Source: Pseudaeromonas paramecii
Lineage (GTDB): Bacteria > Pseudomonadota > Gammaproteobacteria > Enterobacterales > Aeromonadaceae
Length of the DNA: 64,000 nucleotides
Assembly (NCBI RefSeq): GCF_039540575.1
Contig: NZ_BAABFC010000010.1
Location: 62,001-126,000, forward strand
Direction: 5' to 3'
Both the position numbers and the translations under genes were made by a program. A model generated the notes under the pieces. It worked only from the letters and a program-made list of their open reading frames with translations, was not told the origin of the DNA and made no database searches. Below are positions 41,285 through 51,812 of the stretch, one piece after another (within the stretch, counting starts at the first letter, position 1; every line of letters begins with the position of its first letter).

Positions 41285-41355
41285 AAAGCCCAGCAAAGCG
41301 CGGTGGCTTTGCGACACGCTTGTTTTATCTTCCTGAATAATAAAAGTTTTATTTC

Positions 41356-41371
41356 TGGAATGCCTCTTGCT
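41356..41371 (+). promoter_or_regulatory. Sigma-54 promoter of nifVWZM
   Basis: CTGGAATGCCTCTTGCT: GG at 41357-41358 and GC at 41369-41370, spacing ten. Predicted start near 41382, 16 bases before nifV, just enough for CCAGGAGG. Confidence 0.82.
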
Positions 41372-41397
41372 GGGATCTGGCCAGGAGGTACGCAGCC

Positions 41398-42546
41398 ATG
41401 GTCCAAGCGAGCAAGGTCGTGATCAACGACACCACATTGCGAGATGGGGAACAAAGTGCCGGGGTGGCATTTTCCCGGGACGAGAAGCTGGCCATCGCCC
41501 TGGCGCTGGAGGCGGCCGGCGTACCCGAGCTGGAGGTGGGCATTCCCGCCATGGGCGAGGAGGAGTGCGATCGCATCGCCGCCTTGCGCCGGGTGGTGAG
41601 CCGTGCCCAGCTGATGGTCTGGTGCCGCCTGAGCCGGGAGGAGGTTCGCCTCGCCGCCGGGCTGGGGGTGGAGTGGGTGGACATCTCTGTGCCGGTGTCG
41701 GCCCAGATGCTCCATCACAAGCTGGGGGTGAGCGCCGAGGCCTTGCTGGCGGAGCTGGCCAGCCGGCTGGCGCAGGCCCGGCTGGCCGGGCTGCGGGTCT
41801 GCATCGGTTGCGAGGATGCCTCCCGCGCCGATCCTGGCCTGTTGGCCGGGGTGATCCGGGTGGCCCAGCAGGGGGGCGCCGAGCGGCTGCGTTACGCCGA
41901 CACCCTGGGGATCCTGGATCCCTTCACCACCTTCGAACGGCTCAGTGCCCTGCGCCAGCAATGGCCGGGGCAGCTGGAGATCCATGCCCACGATGATCTG
42001 GGGCTGGCCACCGCCAACTCATTGGCGGCGGTACGCGCCGGCGCCAGCCACATCAACACCACTGTGCTGGGGTTGGGGGAGCGGGCCGGCAATGCGCCGC
42101 TTGAAGAGGTGGTGATGGCCCTCAGGCAGTGCCAGGGGATCGACTGCGGGGTGGCCAGTGAAGCCTTCAGCCCCCTGTGTCAACTGGTGGCTCGGGCGGC
42201 GGGACGGGCCATCCCGGGGCAGAAGGCCCTGGTGGGGGAGTGGGTCTTCACCCATGAGTCCGGCCTGCACGTGGACGGCCTGCTCAAGGATGCCCGCAAC
42301 TACCAGGGGGTGGACCCGGCCTGGTTGGGGCGCCATCACACGCTGGTGCTGGGCAAGCATTCCGGCCAGCACGCGGTGCGCACCATCTTCGCCCAGCTGG
42401 GGCTGGCCCTCACCGGCGAACAGACGCCCTTGCTGCTGGCGGCCATCCGCCAGTTTGCCGAAGGCAGCAAGCGCAACCCTACGGAAACCGAATTACGTCA
42501 TCTGCATCGACAGCTGTTTGGTCTGTCGATGGAACTGAGCGCCTAA
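41398..42546 (+). CDS. nifV: Homocitrate synthase
   Basis: 382 residues, a DRE-TIM metallolyase. VINDTTLRDGEQSAGVAF holds the catalytic Arg and Asp, and EIHAHDDLGLATANSLAA the metal-binding HxH. FTHESGLHVDGLLKD is the family signature near the C terminus. It condenses acetyl-CoA with 2-oxoglutarate to R-homocitrate, the organic ligand of FeMo-cofactor. AGGAGG precedes the start. First gene of nifV-nifW-nifZ-nifM. Confidence 0.96.
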   Translation: MVQASKVVINDTTLRDGEQSAGVAFSRDEKLAIALALEAAGVPELEVGIPAMGEEECDRIAALRRVVSRAQLMVWCRLSREEVRLAAGLGVEWVDISVPVSAQMLHHKLGVSAEALLAELASRLAQARLAGLRVCIGCEDASRADPGLLAGVIRVAQQGGAERLRYADTLGILDPFTTFERLSALRQQWPGQLEIHAHDDLGLATANSLAAVRAGASHINTTVLGLGERAGNAPLEEVVMALRQCQGIDCGVASEAFSPLCQLVARAAGRAIPGQKALVGEWVFTHESGLHVDGLLKDARNYQGVDPAWLGRHHTLVLGKHSGQHAVRTIFAQLGLALTGEQTPLLLAAIRQFAEGSKRNPTETELRHLHRQLFGLSMELSA

Positions 42547-42563
42547 GGCGATAAGGAGTCAAC

Positions 42564-42890
42564 ATGGATTGGTTTACCAGCCTGCCGGGCGTGGACGAGC
42601 TGGAGTCGGCAGAAGATTTTCTCGACTTCTTCAACGTGAGCTATGACCCGGAGCAGGTGCGCATCAACCGCCTGCACATCATGCACCAGTTCAACCAGAA
42701 GCTGCGGCGCAGCGATGCCCTGCAGTGTCACTGCGAGTCGGATCGCCACCTTCTGGCCCGCACCCTGCTGGAGGAGAGCTATCGCAACTTCCACCATCAG
42801 GAAGCCAAGACCCACTCCACCCTGCAGGTCTACCAGCGGCTGGCCCCCAGCTTCGTGCCCTTCAGCGCCTTGACGGAGGTAAGCCTATGA
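42564..42890 (+). CDS. nifW: Nitrogenase-stabilizing protein NifW
   Basis: 108 residues. FTSLPGVDELESAEDFLDFF and FNVSYDPEQVRINRLHIMHQ match the NifW family, which protects or helps mature the MoFe protein. The gene overlaps nifZ by four bases (ATGA) and follows nifV after 17 bases. Confidence 0.95.
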   Translation: MDWFTSLPGVDELESAEDFLDFFNVSYDPEQVRINRLHIMHQFNQKLRRSDALQCHCESDRHLLARTLLEESYRNFHHQEAKTHSTLQVYQRLAPSFVPFSALTEVSL

Positions 42891-43333
42891 GACCCCTGTA
42901 CGATTACGGTGATGAGGTGCGGGTGGTCCGCGCCGTGCACGACGACGGCACCTTTCCCGGCCGTAGCCGCGGCGATCTGCTGATCCGCCGGGGCAGCCTG
43001 GGGTGTGTGCGGGATATCGGCGTCATGCTGCAGGATCAGATCATCTATCAGGTGTTCTTCGTCGAGGCGGGGATCACAGTCGGCTGTCGGGAGCAGGAGC
43101 TGATCGGGGGCGAGGAACCCTGGGTGGAGAGTCGCTTCGAGTTTGGCGAGCCTGTGCTCAGCGGCAAGACCCTGATGAGCAATGGCAAGGTGCTGGTGGC
43201 CAGCGGCAGTGAGGGGCGGGTGATGGCGGTGCGTCGTGAGCTGACGCCGCTCTCCTACGAGGTGCTGTTTCACGACCGGCTGCTGCTGGTGCCGGAGAGT
43301 GCCCTGCTGGATCCCTTCGAGGTGGTGGCATGA
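42887..43333 (+). CDS. nifZ: NifZ, MoFe protein P-cluster maturation factor
   Basis: 148 residues from the ATG at 42887, the same length as Klebsiella NifZ. It opens with the NifZ domain YDYGDEVRVVRAVHDDGTFP and GDLLIRRGSLGCVRDIG, followed by a C-terminal extension in which the pattern partly recurs. It assists P-cluster formation in the second half of NifDK. Overlaps both nifW and nifM by four bases, so translation is coupled across the three genes. Confidence 0.94.
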   Translation: MRPLYDYGDEVRVVRAVHDDGTFPGRSRGDLLIRRGSLGCVRDIGVMLQDQIIYQVFFVEAGITVGCREQELIGGEEPWVESRFEFGEPVLSGKTLMSNGKVLVASGSEGRVMAVRRELTPLSYEVLFHDRLLLVPESALLDPFEVVA

Positions 43334-44187
43334 GCTGGCAGGCCTATTCCCGCCTGAAATTGGCACTGGCGGAATTTGGCGAACCCAGTTGGGCTCTGGA
43401 CGAAACCCAATTGGCCAGCTTGACACCCCGCCTGGAGCGGCAGTGGGCCCTGGAGGAGCGGGTGCTGGCCTATGCCCGTGGCCAGGGAATGGATCTGCCG
43501 GAGGTGGACCTGGTCTGTGCCCTGGACAGCGTGCGCCAGCAGTATCAGGACACCCAGGCCTGGCAGCAGGCCATGCAGCAGGTGGGACTGGATGAGGCCT
43601 CCCTGCGCCTGGCCCTGACCCGGGAGCTGCTGGTGGAGCGAGTGTTGGAGCAGGTGGCCGACGAGGTCTCGCCCCTGAGCCCGGAGCAGGCGCTGGCGTA
43701 CTACCAGCAGCATCCCCAGCGCTTTGCCCAGCCGGAGCGGCGCAAGGTGCGTCACCTCTTGCTGGTGCTGGATGATGCTCAGCCCGGCTGCAGCAAGGCC
43801 GAGGTGATGCCCAAGATCCAGGCGCTGCGGGCCCAGATAGTGGCGTGTCCGGAGAGCTTTGGCGCCCTGGCCATGAAGCACTCAGAATGCCCCACCGCCC
43901 TGCATGAGGGACTCATCGGCGTGGTCAAGCCGGGGGATCTCTATCCGGAACTGGAGCGGACCCTCTACGCCCTGCCCAGCGGTGAGGTGAGTGGCGTGGT
44001 GCACAGTCCCATGGGGCTGCATCTGCTGCAATGCCTGGAAATCCTGCCGGCCAGCGATCTGAGCCAGGAGGAGGCCTTGCCCAGGATCATTGAGGCTCAC
44101 CTCAAGCAGGCCCGGGCCCAGCGCCAGCGCCAGTGGCTCAAGCGGCTGGCCCAGGCCGAGGTCGTCTCGGCCAGTGAGGCGGTCTGA
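43330..44187 (+). CDS. nifM: Peptidyl-prolyl isomerase NifM (NifH maturation)
   Basis: 285 residues. The N-terminal helical region (about 1-125) is NifM-specific. The C-terminal parvulin domain has RRKVRHLLLVLDD, ESFGALAMKHSECPTALHEG and YALPSGEVSGVVHSPMGLHL. It is required for folding active NifH. Cytosolic, no signal peptide. Last gene of the nifV unit, closed by a terminator. Confidence 0.94.
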   Translation: MSWQAYSRLKLALAEFGEPSWALDETQLASLTPRLERQWALEERVLAYARGQGMDLPEVDLVCALDSVRQQYQDTQAWQQAMQQVGLDEASLRLALTRELLVERVLEQVADEVSPLSPEQALAYYQQHPQRFAQPERRKVRHLLLVLDDAQPGCSKAEVMPKIQALRAQIVACPESFGALAMKHSECPTALHEGLIGVVKPGDLYPELERTLYALPSGEVSGVVHSPMGLHLLQCLEILPASDLSQEEALPRIIEAHLKQARAQRQRQWLKRLAQAEVVSASEAV

Positions 44188-44198
44188 ACGGCATTGAA

Positions 44199-44228
44199 AA
44201 AAAGACCGGCATTGTGCCGGTCTTTTTT
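44199..44228 (+). terminator. Terminator after nifM
   Basis: AAAAGACCGGC-ATTGT-GCCGGTCTTTT with a further T-run. Confidence 0.9.
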
Positions 44229-44248
44229 ATTGGATAACGACCAGCCGA

Positions 44249-44761
44249 CTAGCTCTTGTCGTGTTCCTTGGCGAATTCGATGAAGGCGGGTACCGAGGTG
44301 TTGACGAAGATGGAGACCAGGGCCTTGACCATCTTCTCGTTCAGGCCACCGTTGGCGAACATGTCCGCCTCCAGCGCCAGATCCCCGTCATCATCCAGGT
44401 AGGCACGGGACAGGCGATGTTCCTTGTTCCACTTGTTGATGTCGTCAGTGGTGACCTTGACGCCCTGGGCGCCGAAATAGATTTGCAGATCGCCGTCCTT
44501 GTAGAGAAACAGGCTGAAGATGTGGCCGTCAGACTTGAACACCACCTTGTTGTCGCCCTTGGTGGTGACGGAGCTGTACCCTTCGGCCTTGATGATGCGC
44601 TCCAGATCGGCCAGAGAATAACGATCTACCAGCCCCTGACTGCTGCTTTGTTGCAGCACCTTGATGGCTTGATCGATTTCCGCCTGACTGGCGGCTTGGA
44701 CGCTGAGGGCCGGTGCGGCCAGGCTCAGGGCCAGGCAGAGGGTCAGAATGGTCTTTTTCAT
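44249..44761 (-). CDS. YbjN domain-containing periplasmic protein
   Basis: 170 residues with a cleavable signal peptide (MKKTILTLCLALSLAAPALS, cleavage near VQA). The mature part has the YbjN-type layout, including the DDINKWNKEHRLSRAYLDDD segment and LALEADMF. YbjN-like folds resemble type III secretion chaperones; the function of secreted versions is unknown. It lies between two nif units but has no nif promoter. Confidence 0.75.
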   Translation of the reverse strand: MKKTILTLCLALSLAAPALSVQAASQAEIDQAIKVLQQSSSQGLVDRYSLADLERIIKAEGYSSVTTKGDNKVVFKSDGHIFSLFLYKDGDLQIYFGAQGVKVTTDDINKWNKEHRLSRAYLDDDGDLALEADMFANGGLNEKMVKALVSIFVNTSVPAFIEFAKEHDKS

Positions 44762-44861
44762 TATTTGTCCTTAGATGTCGAGTTTTAATCCCACCATACC
44801 GCGTTCATATGGCGCTGCCATTCTAACTGGCGTGGCTCCAAATGGCTGTGATAAAGGCAAT

Positions 44862-44886
44862 AAAAAGACGCCAATTGGCGTCTTTT
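44862..44886. terminator. Bidirectional terminator after nifF
   Basis: A perfect palindrome AAAAAGACGCC-AATT-GGCGTCTTTTT. On the minus strand it lies 16 bases past the nifF stop. Confidence 0.88.
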
Positions 44887-44901
44887 TATTCGGTTTTACC
44901 A

Positions 44902-45435
44902 TCAAAGCAATTGTGGCTTGATGGCGGCAACCCAGGTGGCGACCCGCTCGGCGGTCAGCTCGGGCTGATTGTCCTGATCCAGCACCAAGCCGACGAAGTC
45001 ATCCCCATCCAGGGCGTTGGAGCTGTTGAATTCATAGCCGCTGCTGGGCCAACTGCCCACCACGCTGGCGCCGGCGTCGCTGACGATGTCAAACAGCTCG
45101 CCCAGGGCATCCACGAAGGCATCCGGATAGCCTTGTTGGTCCCCCAGACCAAACAGGGCCACCGTCTTGCCGGACAGGTCGGCACATTCGAGGTCCGGGA
45201 CGAACTCGGCCCAGGACTCGGCCTGGCATTCGCAATCCAGACCCGGCAGTTGGCCGTCCCCCAGGGTCGGGGTGCCCAGGATCAGGGCGTCGTACTCAAG
45301 CAGGTCCTGAATGCTCGCCTTGTTGATGTTGACCGGGGCGGCCACGGCATCGCTGCCAAAGGCCTCATGAATCAGCTTGGCGACCTTGCGGGTTTTGCCG
45401 GTATCACTTCCAAAAAAGATGCCTACTTTGGCCAT
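44902..45435 (-). CDS. nifF: Nitrogenase flavodoxin
   Basis: 177 residues. The FMN phosphate loop GSDTGKTRKVAK, the GTPTLGDGQLPG loop and GLGDQQGYPDAFVDALGELF are nearly the Azotobacter NifF sequence, including the long-chain insertion WPSSGYEFNSS. It donates low-potential electrons to NifH. A sigma-54 promoter and a NifA site lie upstream, so it is a one-gene member of the nif regulon. The 44.2 kb region separates it from nifM. Confidence 0.95.
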   Translation of the reverse strand: MAKVGIFFGSDTGKTRKVAKLIHEAFGSDAVAAPVNINKASIQDLLEYDALILGTPTLGDGQLPGLDCECQAESWAEFVPDLECADLSGKTVALFGLGDQQGYPDAFVDALGELFDIVSDAGASVVGSWPSSGYEFNSSNALDGDDFVGLVLDQDNQPELTAERVATWVAAIKPQLL

Positions 45436-45474
45436 GGTGCCTCTCCTTGCAAATAACGGATTTTCCTCAAGGGA

Positions 45475-45491
45475 TGCAGAATGGGTGCCGA
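45475..45491 (-). promoter_or_regulatory. Sigma-54 promoter of nifF
   Basis: On the minus strand CGGCACCCATTCTGCA: GG at 45489-45488 and GC at 45477-45476, spacing ten. Predicted start near 45464, 29 bases before nifF. Confidence 0.8.
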
Positions 45492-45555
45492 ACCGACAAT
45501 TAAAGGTATCATCATGATTTTAAAGTGATTTATTTTTGCCCCCTCATCGTTGGCT

Positions 45556-45571
45556 TGTGGGGTTGCCGACA
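45556..45571 (-). promoter_or_regulatory. NifA upstream activator sequence for nifF
   Basis: TGT-N10-ACA (the motif reads the same on both strands), about 100 bases before the predicted nifF start. Confidence 0.75.
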
Positions 45572-45635
45572 ATTGGCAGGGATTTGTCGTATCCGGCAGG
45601 GAGCCGACGGGGGTTAAGTGACGCCAATGACCATA

Positions 45636-45678
45636 AAAACGCTTGCCCAATCCTTTTCCTGCCGTTGTAAAACGCTTG
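45636..45678. promoter_or_regulatory. Direct repeats upstream of the BMP-family gene
   Basis: AAAACGCTTG at 45636-45645 and again at 45669-45678, 33 bases apart (three helical turns). They lie within the 342-base nifF/BMP divergent region, outside the nifF control elements. A possible operator for the transporter operon; the regulator is unknown. Confidence 0.35.
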
Positions 45679-45777
45679 ACCGGTCGGGCCAGTTTTCCGA
45701 CCATTAGCCGGCTAGTGCCCGGAACCGGGTGCGGCTACGGAATCAATAACGATAGACAACGATAAAAGGGTATCAAT

Positions 45778-46779
45778 GTGAAGACACTGTTCAAGATGGC
45801 CACTGTGGCCTCCTTTACGCTGGCCGCACTCTCGGTGCAGGCCGCCTCCGCTGGCCCGGCTGTGGTCTACGACTCCGCCGGCAAGTTCGACAAGTCCTTC
45901 AACGAAGCCGTGTTCCGCACCGGTGTGGAGGTCTACAACAAGGATAAGGGTGTTACCGTCAAGGAATTCGAGCCGCAAAACGAGGCTCAGCGTGAACAGG
46001 GTCTGCGCCGTCTGGCCAGCCGTGGCTACGGTCCTATCGTGGCGGTAGGTTTCAACTTCGCCTCTGCAGTGGAGAAGGTGGCCGGTGAGTTCCCCGATAG
46101 CCAGTTCACCATCATCGACATGGTAGTGGATAAGCCCAACGTTCAGTCCATCGTGTTCAAGGAGCATGAAGGCTCCTTCCTGGTGGGGGCGCTGGCTGCA
46201 TTGAAATCCCAATCCGGCAAGGTGGGTTTCGTAGGCGGCATGGACATCCCGCTGATCCGCAAGTTTGAGTGTGGTTACGAGCAAGGCGCCAAGTACATCA
46301 ATCCCAAGATTGAGGTGCTGCAAAACATGACCGGCTCCACGCCGGCCGCCTTCGCCGATCCGGCCAAGGGGGCCGAGCTGGCCAAGTCCCAGTTCTCTGC
46401 CGGTGTGGACGTCGTCTATGCCGCCGCCGGCGGCACCGGTATCGGTGTTTATCAGGCCGCCAAGGACGAAGGTAAGCTGGCCATCGGGGTTGACTCCAAC
46501 CAGAACTACCTGCAGCCGGGTACCATGCTGACCTCCATGGTCAAGGGCGTGGGTCCTGCCGCCTACAAGACCTGGGATGATGCGGCCAAGGGCAGCTGGA
46601 AGCCCGGCATCCAGGTGATGGGGCTGGCCGAGGGCGGTGTGGATTGGGCGCTGGATCAATACAACCAGGCGCTGATCACCGACGAGATGAAGGCCAAGGT
46701 CGATGCCATCAAGGCCGACATCATCGCCGGCAAGATCCAGATCCACGATTACATGTCCGACAACAGCTGCCACTACTAA
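45778..46779 (+). CDS. BMP family ABC transporter substrate-binding protein
   Basis: 333 residues, GTG start with AAAAGGG upstream. Signal peptide about 1-23, ending in SVQAASA; no lipobox Cys, so soluble periplasmic. VVYDSAGKFDKSFNEAVFRT, EHEGSFLVGALAALKSQSGK and GVYQAAKDEGKLAIGVDSNQ are typical of the BMP/PnrA family, which binds purine nucleosides. First of four genes for a complete ABC importer. Confidence 0.92.
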   Translation: MKTLFKMATVASFTLAALSVQAASAGPAVVYDSAGKFDKSFNEAVFRTGVEVYNKDKGVTVKEFEPQNEAQREQGLRRLASRGYGPIVAVGFNFASAVEKVAGEFPDSQFTIIDMVVDKPNVQSIVFKEHEGSFLVGALAALKSQSGKVGFVGGMDIPLIRKFECGYEQGAKYINPKIEVLQNMTGSTPAAFADPAKGAELAKSQFSAGVDVVYAAAGGTGIGVYQAAKDEGKLAIGVDSNQNYLQPGTMLTSMVKGVGPAAYKTWDDAAKGSWKPGIQVMGLAEGGVDWALDQYNQALITDEMKAKVDAIKADIIAGKIQIHDYMSDNSCHY

Positions 46780-46914
46780 GCTGAGTTTGACGGTCGCCTG
46801 ACCGGTTCAACCGACACACTATGAGGTCAGCCCGCCGCAAGGTGGGTTGGCCGTTTTGTGTTTGGGCCGCTTAGGTGATTGCATCGCCCTTCTTTGACTG
46901 TTAGGAAAATCATC

Positions 46915-48476
<1,562 letters not shown>

Positions 48477-48480
<4 letters not shown>

Positions 48481-49580
48481 GTCAACAACGTATTCCCGCC
48501 TGGCTGACGGTGGGGTTGGTGCCGGCGATCAACATTCTGATGGCCTTTGCGGTGTCCGCCCTGCTGTTTGTCTACATCGACATCAACCCGCTGGAGGCGG
48601 CCCAGGTGATGTGGGAGGGGGCCTTTACCAATGCCGAAGGGCTGGGCTTCACCCTCTACTATGCCACCGGCTTCATCTTCACCGGACTCGCCGTCTCACT
48701 GGCCTTTCACGCCGGCCTGTTCAACATCGGCGGCGAGGGCCAGGCCTATATTGGCGGTCTGGGGCTCGGCCTCGTCTGCCTCTGGTTGGGGGAGCTATTG
48801 CCGTTTTGGGCCTTGTTGCCGTTAGGCGTGCTGGTCAGCGGCCTGTTCGGTGCGGCCTGGGCCTATGTGCCGGCTTACCTGCAGGCCAAACGGGGCAGCC
48901 ACATCGTCATCACCACCATCATGTTCAACTTCATCGCCTCGGCCTTGATGGCCTACCTGCTGGTGAATGTGTTGAAGCCCGAAGGCACCATGGCCACCGA
49001 GAGCCGGATCTTCGCCGAGGCGGCCTGGCTGCCCAAGATCCACGAGCTGCTGGGTTACCTGGGGGTGCAGGTGGCGGCCAGCCCCCTCAACATCAGCCTG
49101 TTCTGGGCGCTGATCTGCTGCCTGCTGTTCTGGCTGTTTGTCTGGCATACCCGTTGGGGTTACGAGCTGAGATCCGTGGGGGCCAACCTGTCGGCCGCCG
49201 CCTATGCCGGCATTCCCTATCCCAAGGTGGTGATCTCCACCATGCTGCTGTCGGGCATGCTGGCGGGCTTCTTCGCCCTCAACGTACTGCAGGGTGAGCT
49301 GCACCAGATCAAGCTCAACTTTGTCGAAGGCTTCGGCTTCACCGGCATCGCCGTGGCCCTGATGGGGCGCAACCATCCCATCGGCGTCATCCTGGCCAGC
49401 GTGCTGTTCGGCTTCCTCTATCAGGGGGGGGCGGAGCTGAGCTTCGAGTACGGTATCGACCGCAATATCGTGGTGGTACTGCAGGGCCTCGTGATCCTGT
49501 TCTGTGGTGCCCTGGAACACCTGTTCCGGCCACGGCTGGAGTCTGTCTATCTGCGGCTGACCCGTAAGGAGGCCAACTGA
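48477..49580 (+). CDS. Nucleoside ABC transporter permease, first subunit
   Basis: 367 residues with about ten hydrophobic segments. FHAGLFNIGGEGQAYIGGLG and GFGFTGIAVALMGRNHPIGV are BPD_transp_2 family signatures seen in YufP/NupP-type permeases. Translationally coupled to the ATPase (ATGA overlap) and to the next permease (TGATG). Confidence 0.92.
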
Positions 49581-50545
49581 TGTACGAGACCATCATTTTG
49601 CTGCTGGATGCCACCATCCGCACCTCCACGCCGCTCATCTTTGCCGCCTTGGCGGGCCTGTTCAGCGAACGGGCCGGGGTGGTGAACATCGCCCTGGAGG
49701 GCAAGCTGCTGGCCGCGGCTTTTGCCAGTGCCGCCGTGGCGGCCGTCACCGGTTCGGCCTGGCTTGGCTTGTTGGCCGGGGTGGGTGTCGCCGTGCTGTT
49801 TGCGCTGTTGCACGGCTTTGCCACCATCACCCACAAGGGGGATCAGGTGGTCAGCGGCATGGCCATCAATGTGCTGGCGGCCGGTCTGACCGTGACCCTG
49901 GGTCGCCACTGGTTTCAGCAGGGCGGTCAGACCCCGGCGCTGTCCGGCGATGCCCGCTTTGCCCCCATTGCCTTCCCCTATGAACATGCCCTGCGGGATG
50001 TGCCCCTGGTGGGCGATCTCTACTCCGAGCTGATGAGCGGTCACTCCCTGCTGGAATACCTGGCGCTGGCCGCCGTGCCGCTGGCCTGGTGGGTGCTGTT
50101 CCGTACCCGCTTCGGCCTGCGGCTGCGGGCGGTGGGGGAGGCCCCGGCGGCGGTGGATACTGCCGGCATTTCCGTGGTGTGGCTGCGCTATCGGGCGCTG
50201 ATCATCTGCGGTGTGCTGGCCGGCTTGGGGGGCACCTACCTGTCGGTGGCCCAGACGGCCCAGTTCATCCCCAACATGAGCGCCGGTAAGGGCTACATGG
50301 CGCTGGCCGCGTTGGTATTTGGCAAGTGGCGTCCCTGGACGGCCCTGGGGGCCTGCGTGCTGTTCGGCTTCCTGGATGCCGCCGCCATTCGTCTGCAGGG
50401 GCTGGAATTGTGGGGTTTCGCCATTCCGGTGCAGCTCATTGAGTCCTTACCCTATCTGTTGACCGTGTTTTTGCTGGCCGGCTTCATCGGCAAGGCCATT
50501 GCGCCCAAGGCGCTGGGCACGGCATACGTCAAGGAGCGTGAATAG
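49580..50545 (+). CDS. Nucleoside ABC transporter permease, second subunit
   Basis: 321 residues with about nine hydrophobic segments. LFSERAGVVNIALEGKLLAA and MSAGKGYMALAALVFGKWRP are the matching signatures of the YufQ/NupQ-type permease. It pairs with the preceding permease. Last gene of the transporter operon. Confidence 0.92.
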   Translation: MYETIILLLDATIRTSTPLIFAALAGLFSERAGVVNIALEGKLLAAAFASAAVAAVTGSAWLGLLAGVGVAVLFALLHGFATITHKGDQVVSGMAINVLAAGLTVTLGRHWFQQGGQTPALSGDARFAPIAFPYEHALRDVPLVGDLYSELMSGHSLLEYLALAAVPLAWWVLFRTRFGLRLRAVGEAPAAVDTAGISVVWLRYRALIICGVLAGLGGTYLSVAQTAQFIPNMSAGKGYMALAALVFGKWRPWTALGACVLFGFLDAAAIRLQGLELWGFAIPVQLIESLPYLLTVFLLAGFIGKAIAPKALGTAYVKERE

Positions 50546-50619
50546 CCCCCTGTCAGAGCTGACGGTGGGCGTCCGGGCTCGGCTGGCCTATGCTGGACAG
50601 GCTTTTCAACTCCTTCCCT

Positions 50620-50645
50620 ATGGCGGCTTCGGCCGCCTTTTTTTA
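50620..50645 (+). terminator. Terminator after the nucleoside transporter operon
   Basis: GGCGGC-TTCG-GCCGCC (50622-50637) followed by seven T. The UUCG tetraloop makes it stable. Confidence 0.9.
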
Positions 50646-50736
50646 TTTGCGCCACCGCAAAAAAAACAGTGCCGAGCGCGCACTGCCTGCAAGGCTTTGA
50701 TACAACAAAGATTGTTAATTCTTGTAAGGGTGGCCC

Positions 50737-51801
50737 ATGGCTGGGGCGACGAGGCAGATGGATCGCTGGCTGCAGGAGCATTATCAACTGGGTAGCCAGA
50801 CCAGGGCACTGGAGCACTCCTTTGACAAGCTGCGGCAGTTGTTCAATGCCGATCTTTCCACCGTGGTGCTGACCCAGAGGGCATCCCCGGCACAATCACA
50901 GATCTGGACCCGCAGTTATAGCCAGGGGGATCTGGACTTCTATTTTCAGCATATGCAGGACGATGTCTTGCTGAACACCTATCTGGCCCGTGACCTGGTC
51001 GGGGAGGCGGTGATCGCCGATCGCCTGTTGCCGTTTGAACGGATAGACAACCCCGTGTTTCGCGACTGCCTGGTGCCCTATTTCAAGACGCGTTACGCCT
51101 TGTGTGTGCTGGCCCCTGTGAGCCAGGGGCAGGATCTGGTGATCACCCTGCACCGTCATTATGGTCATGCCCCGTTTAGCGAGCACGAGCGCTTGCTGTT
51201 GCAGCGTGTCACCGACCGTCTGCAGGGCTGGGTACTCTTCTATCAGCAGTTGGCACGACAGGCGCAACAACAAGCGCAGCTGACCGCCCTGCTGGATCAC
51301 GAAATCGGCCCCAGGGGGCTGGTGGATGGCGGTGGTCGTCTGCTGTTTGCCAATGCCGCCTTGCGCCAGCGTCTGCCCCTGGCGGAGGTGGGTCTGTATG
51401 GCGAGCGACTGATCCTGCCGGGGGCGCTGCATGGCCAGTGGCTAACCTGTCTGGCAAGAGGAGAGGGGGGGGAGTTGGTGTTGCGCCGAGGGCAGCAGGA
51501 ACCCTGCCTGTTTGTCTGGCAACCCCTGTCTGGCCCGCCGGGCGGCTTTGTCGTGCGCCTGCTGGAGCCTCACTGGGAACAAACTCGGCAAACGGATCAT
51601 GTGGCGCTGCTCTATGGTCTCTCTCCCATGGAGCAGGAGGTCTTGATGTTGCTGTCCCGTGGACTCACAGGCCCCGAGGTGGCGAGGTTGCGCGGCGTCA
51701 GCAAAGAAACCCTGCGCAGCCAGCTCAAATCCTTGCTGCACAAAACCCGTTGTGGCAACCAGAACGAGTTGCTGAACCTGCTGTTCAATCTCTCTGTCTA
51801 G
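50737..51801 (+). CDS. LuxR-family transcriptional regulator
   Basis: 354 residues. The C-terminal helix-turn-helix (about 285-345) is LSPMEQEVLMLLSRGLTGPE followed by VARLRGVSKETLRSQLKSLL, a GerE/LuxR domain. The long N-terminal part has no motif I recognise; its alternating pattern could be GAF- or PAS-like. No response-regulator receiver domain is present. It stands alone between the transporter terminator and the DUF2892 gene. Confidence 0.82.
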   Translation: MAGATRQMDRWLQEHYQLGSQTRALEHSFDKLRQLFNADLSTVVLTQRASPAQSQIWTRSYSQGDLDFYFQHMQDDVLLNTYLARDLVGEAVIADRLLPFERIDNPVFRDCLVPYFKTRYALCVLAPVSQGQDLVITLHRHYGHAPFSEHERLLLQRVTDRLQGWVLFYQQLARQAQQQAQLTALLDHEIGPRGLVDGGGRLLFANAALRQRLPLAEVGLYGERLILPGALHGQWLTCLARGEGGELVLRRGQQEPCLFVWQPLSGPPGGFVVRLLEPHWEQTRQTDHVALLYGLSPMEQEVLMLLSRGLTGPEVARLRGVSKETLRSQLKSLLHKTRCGNQNELLNLLFNLSV

Positions 51802-51812
51802 GCGTTGCCAAG

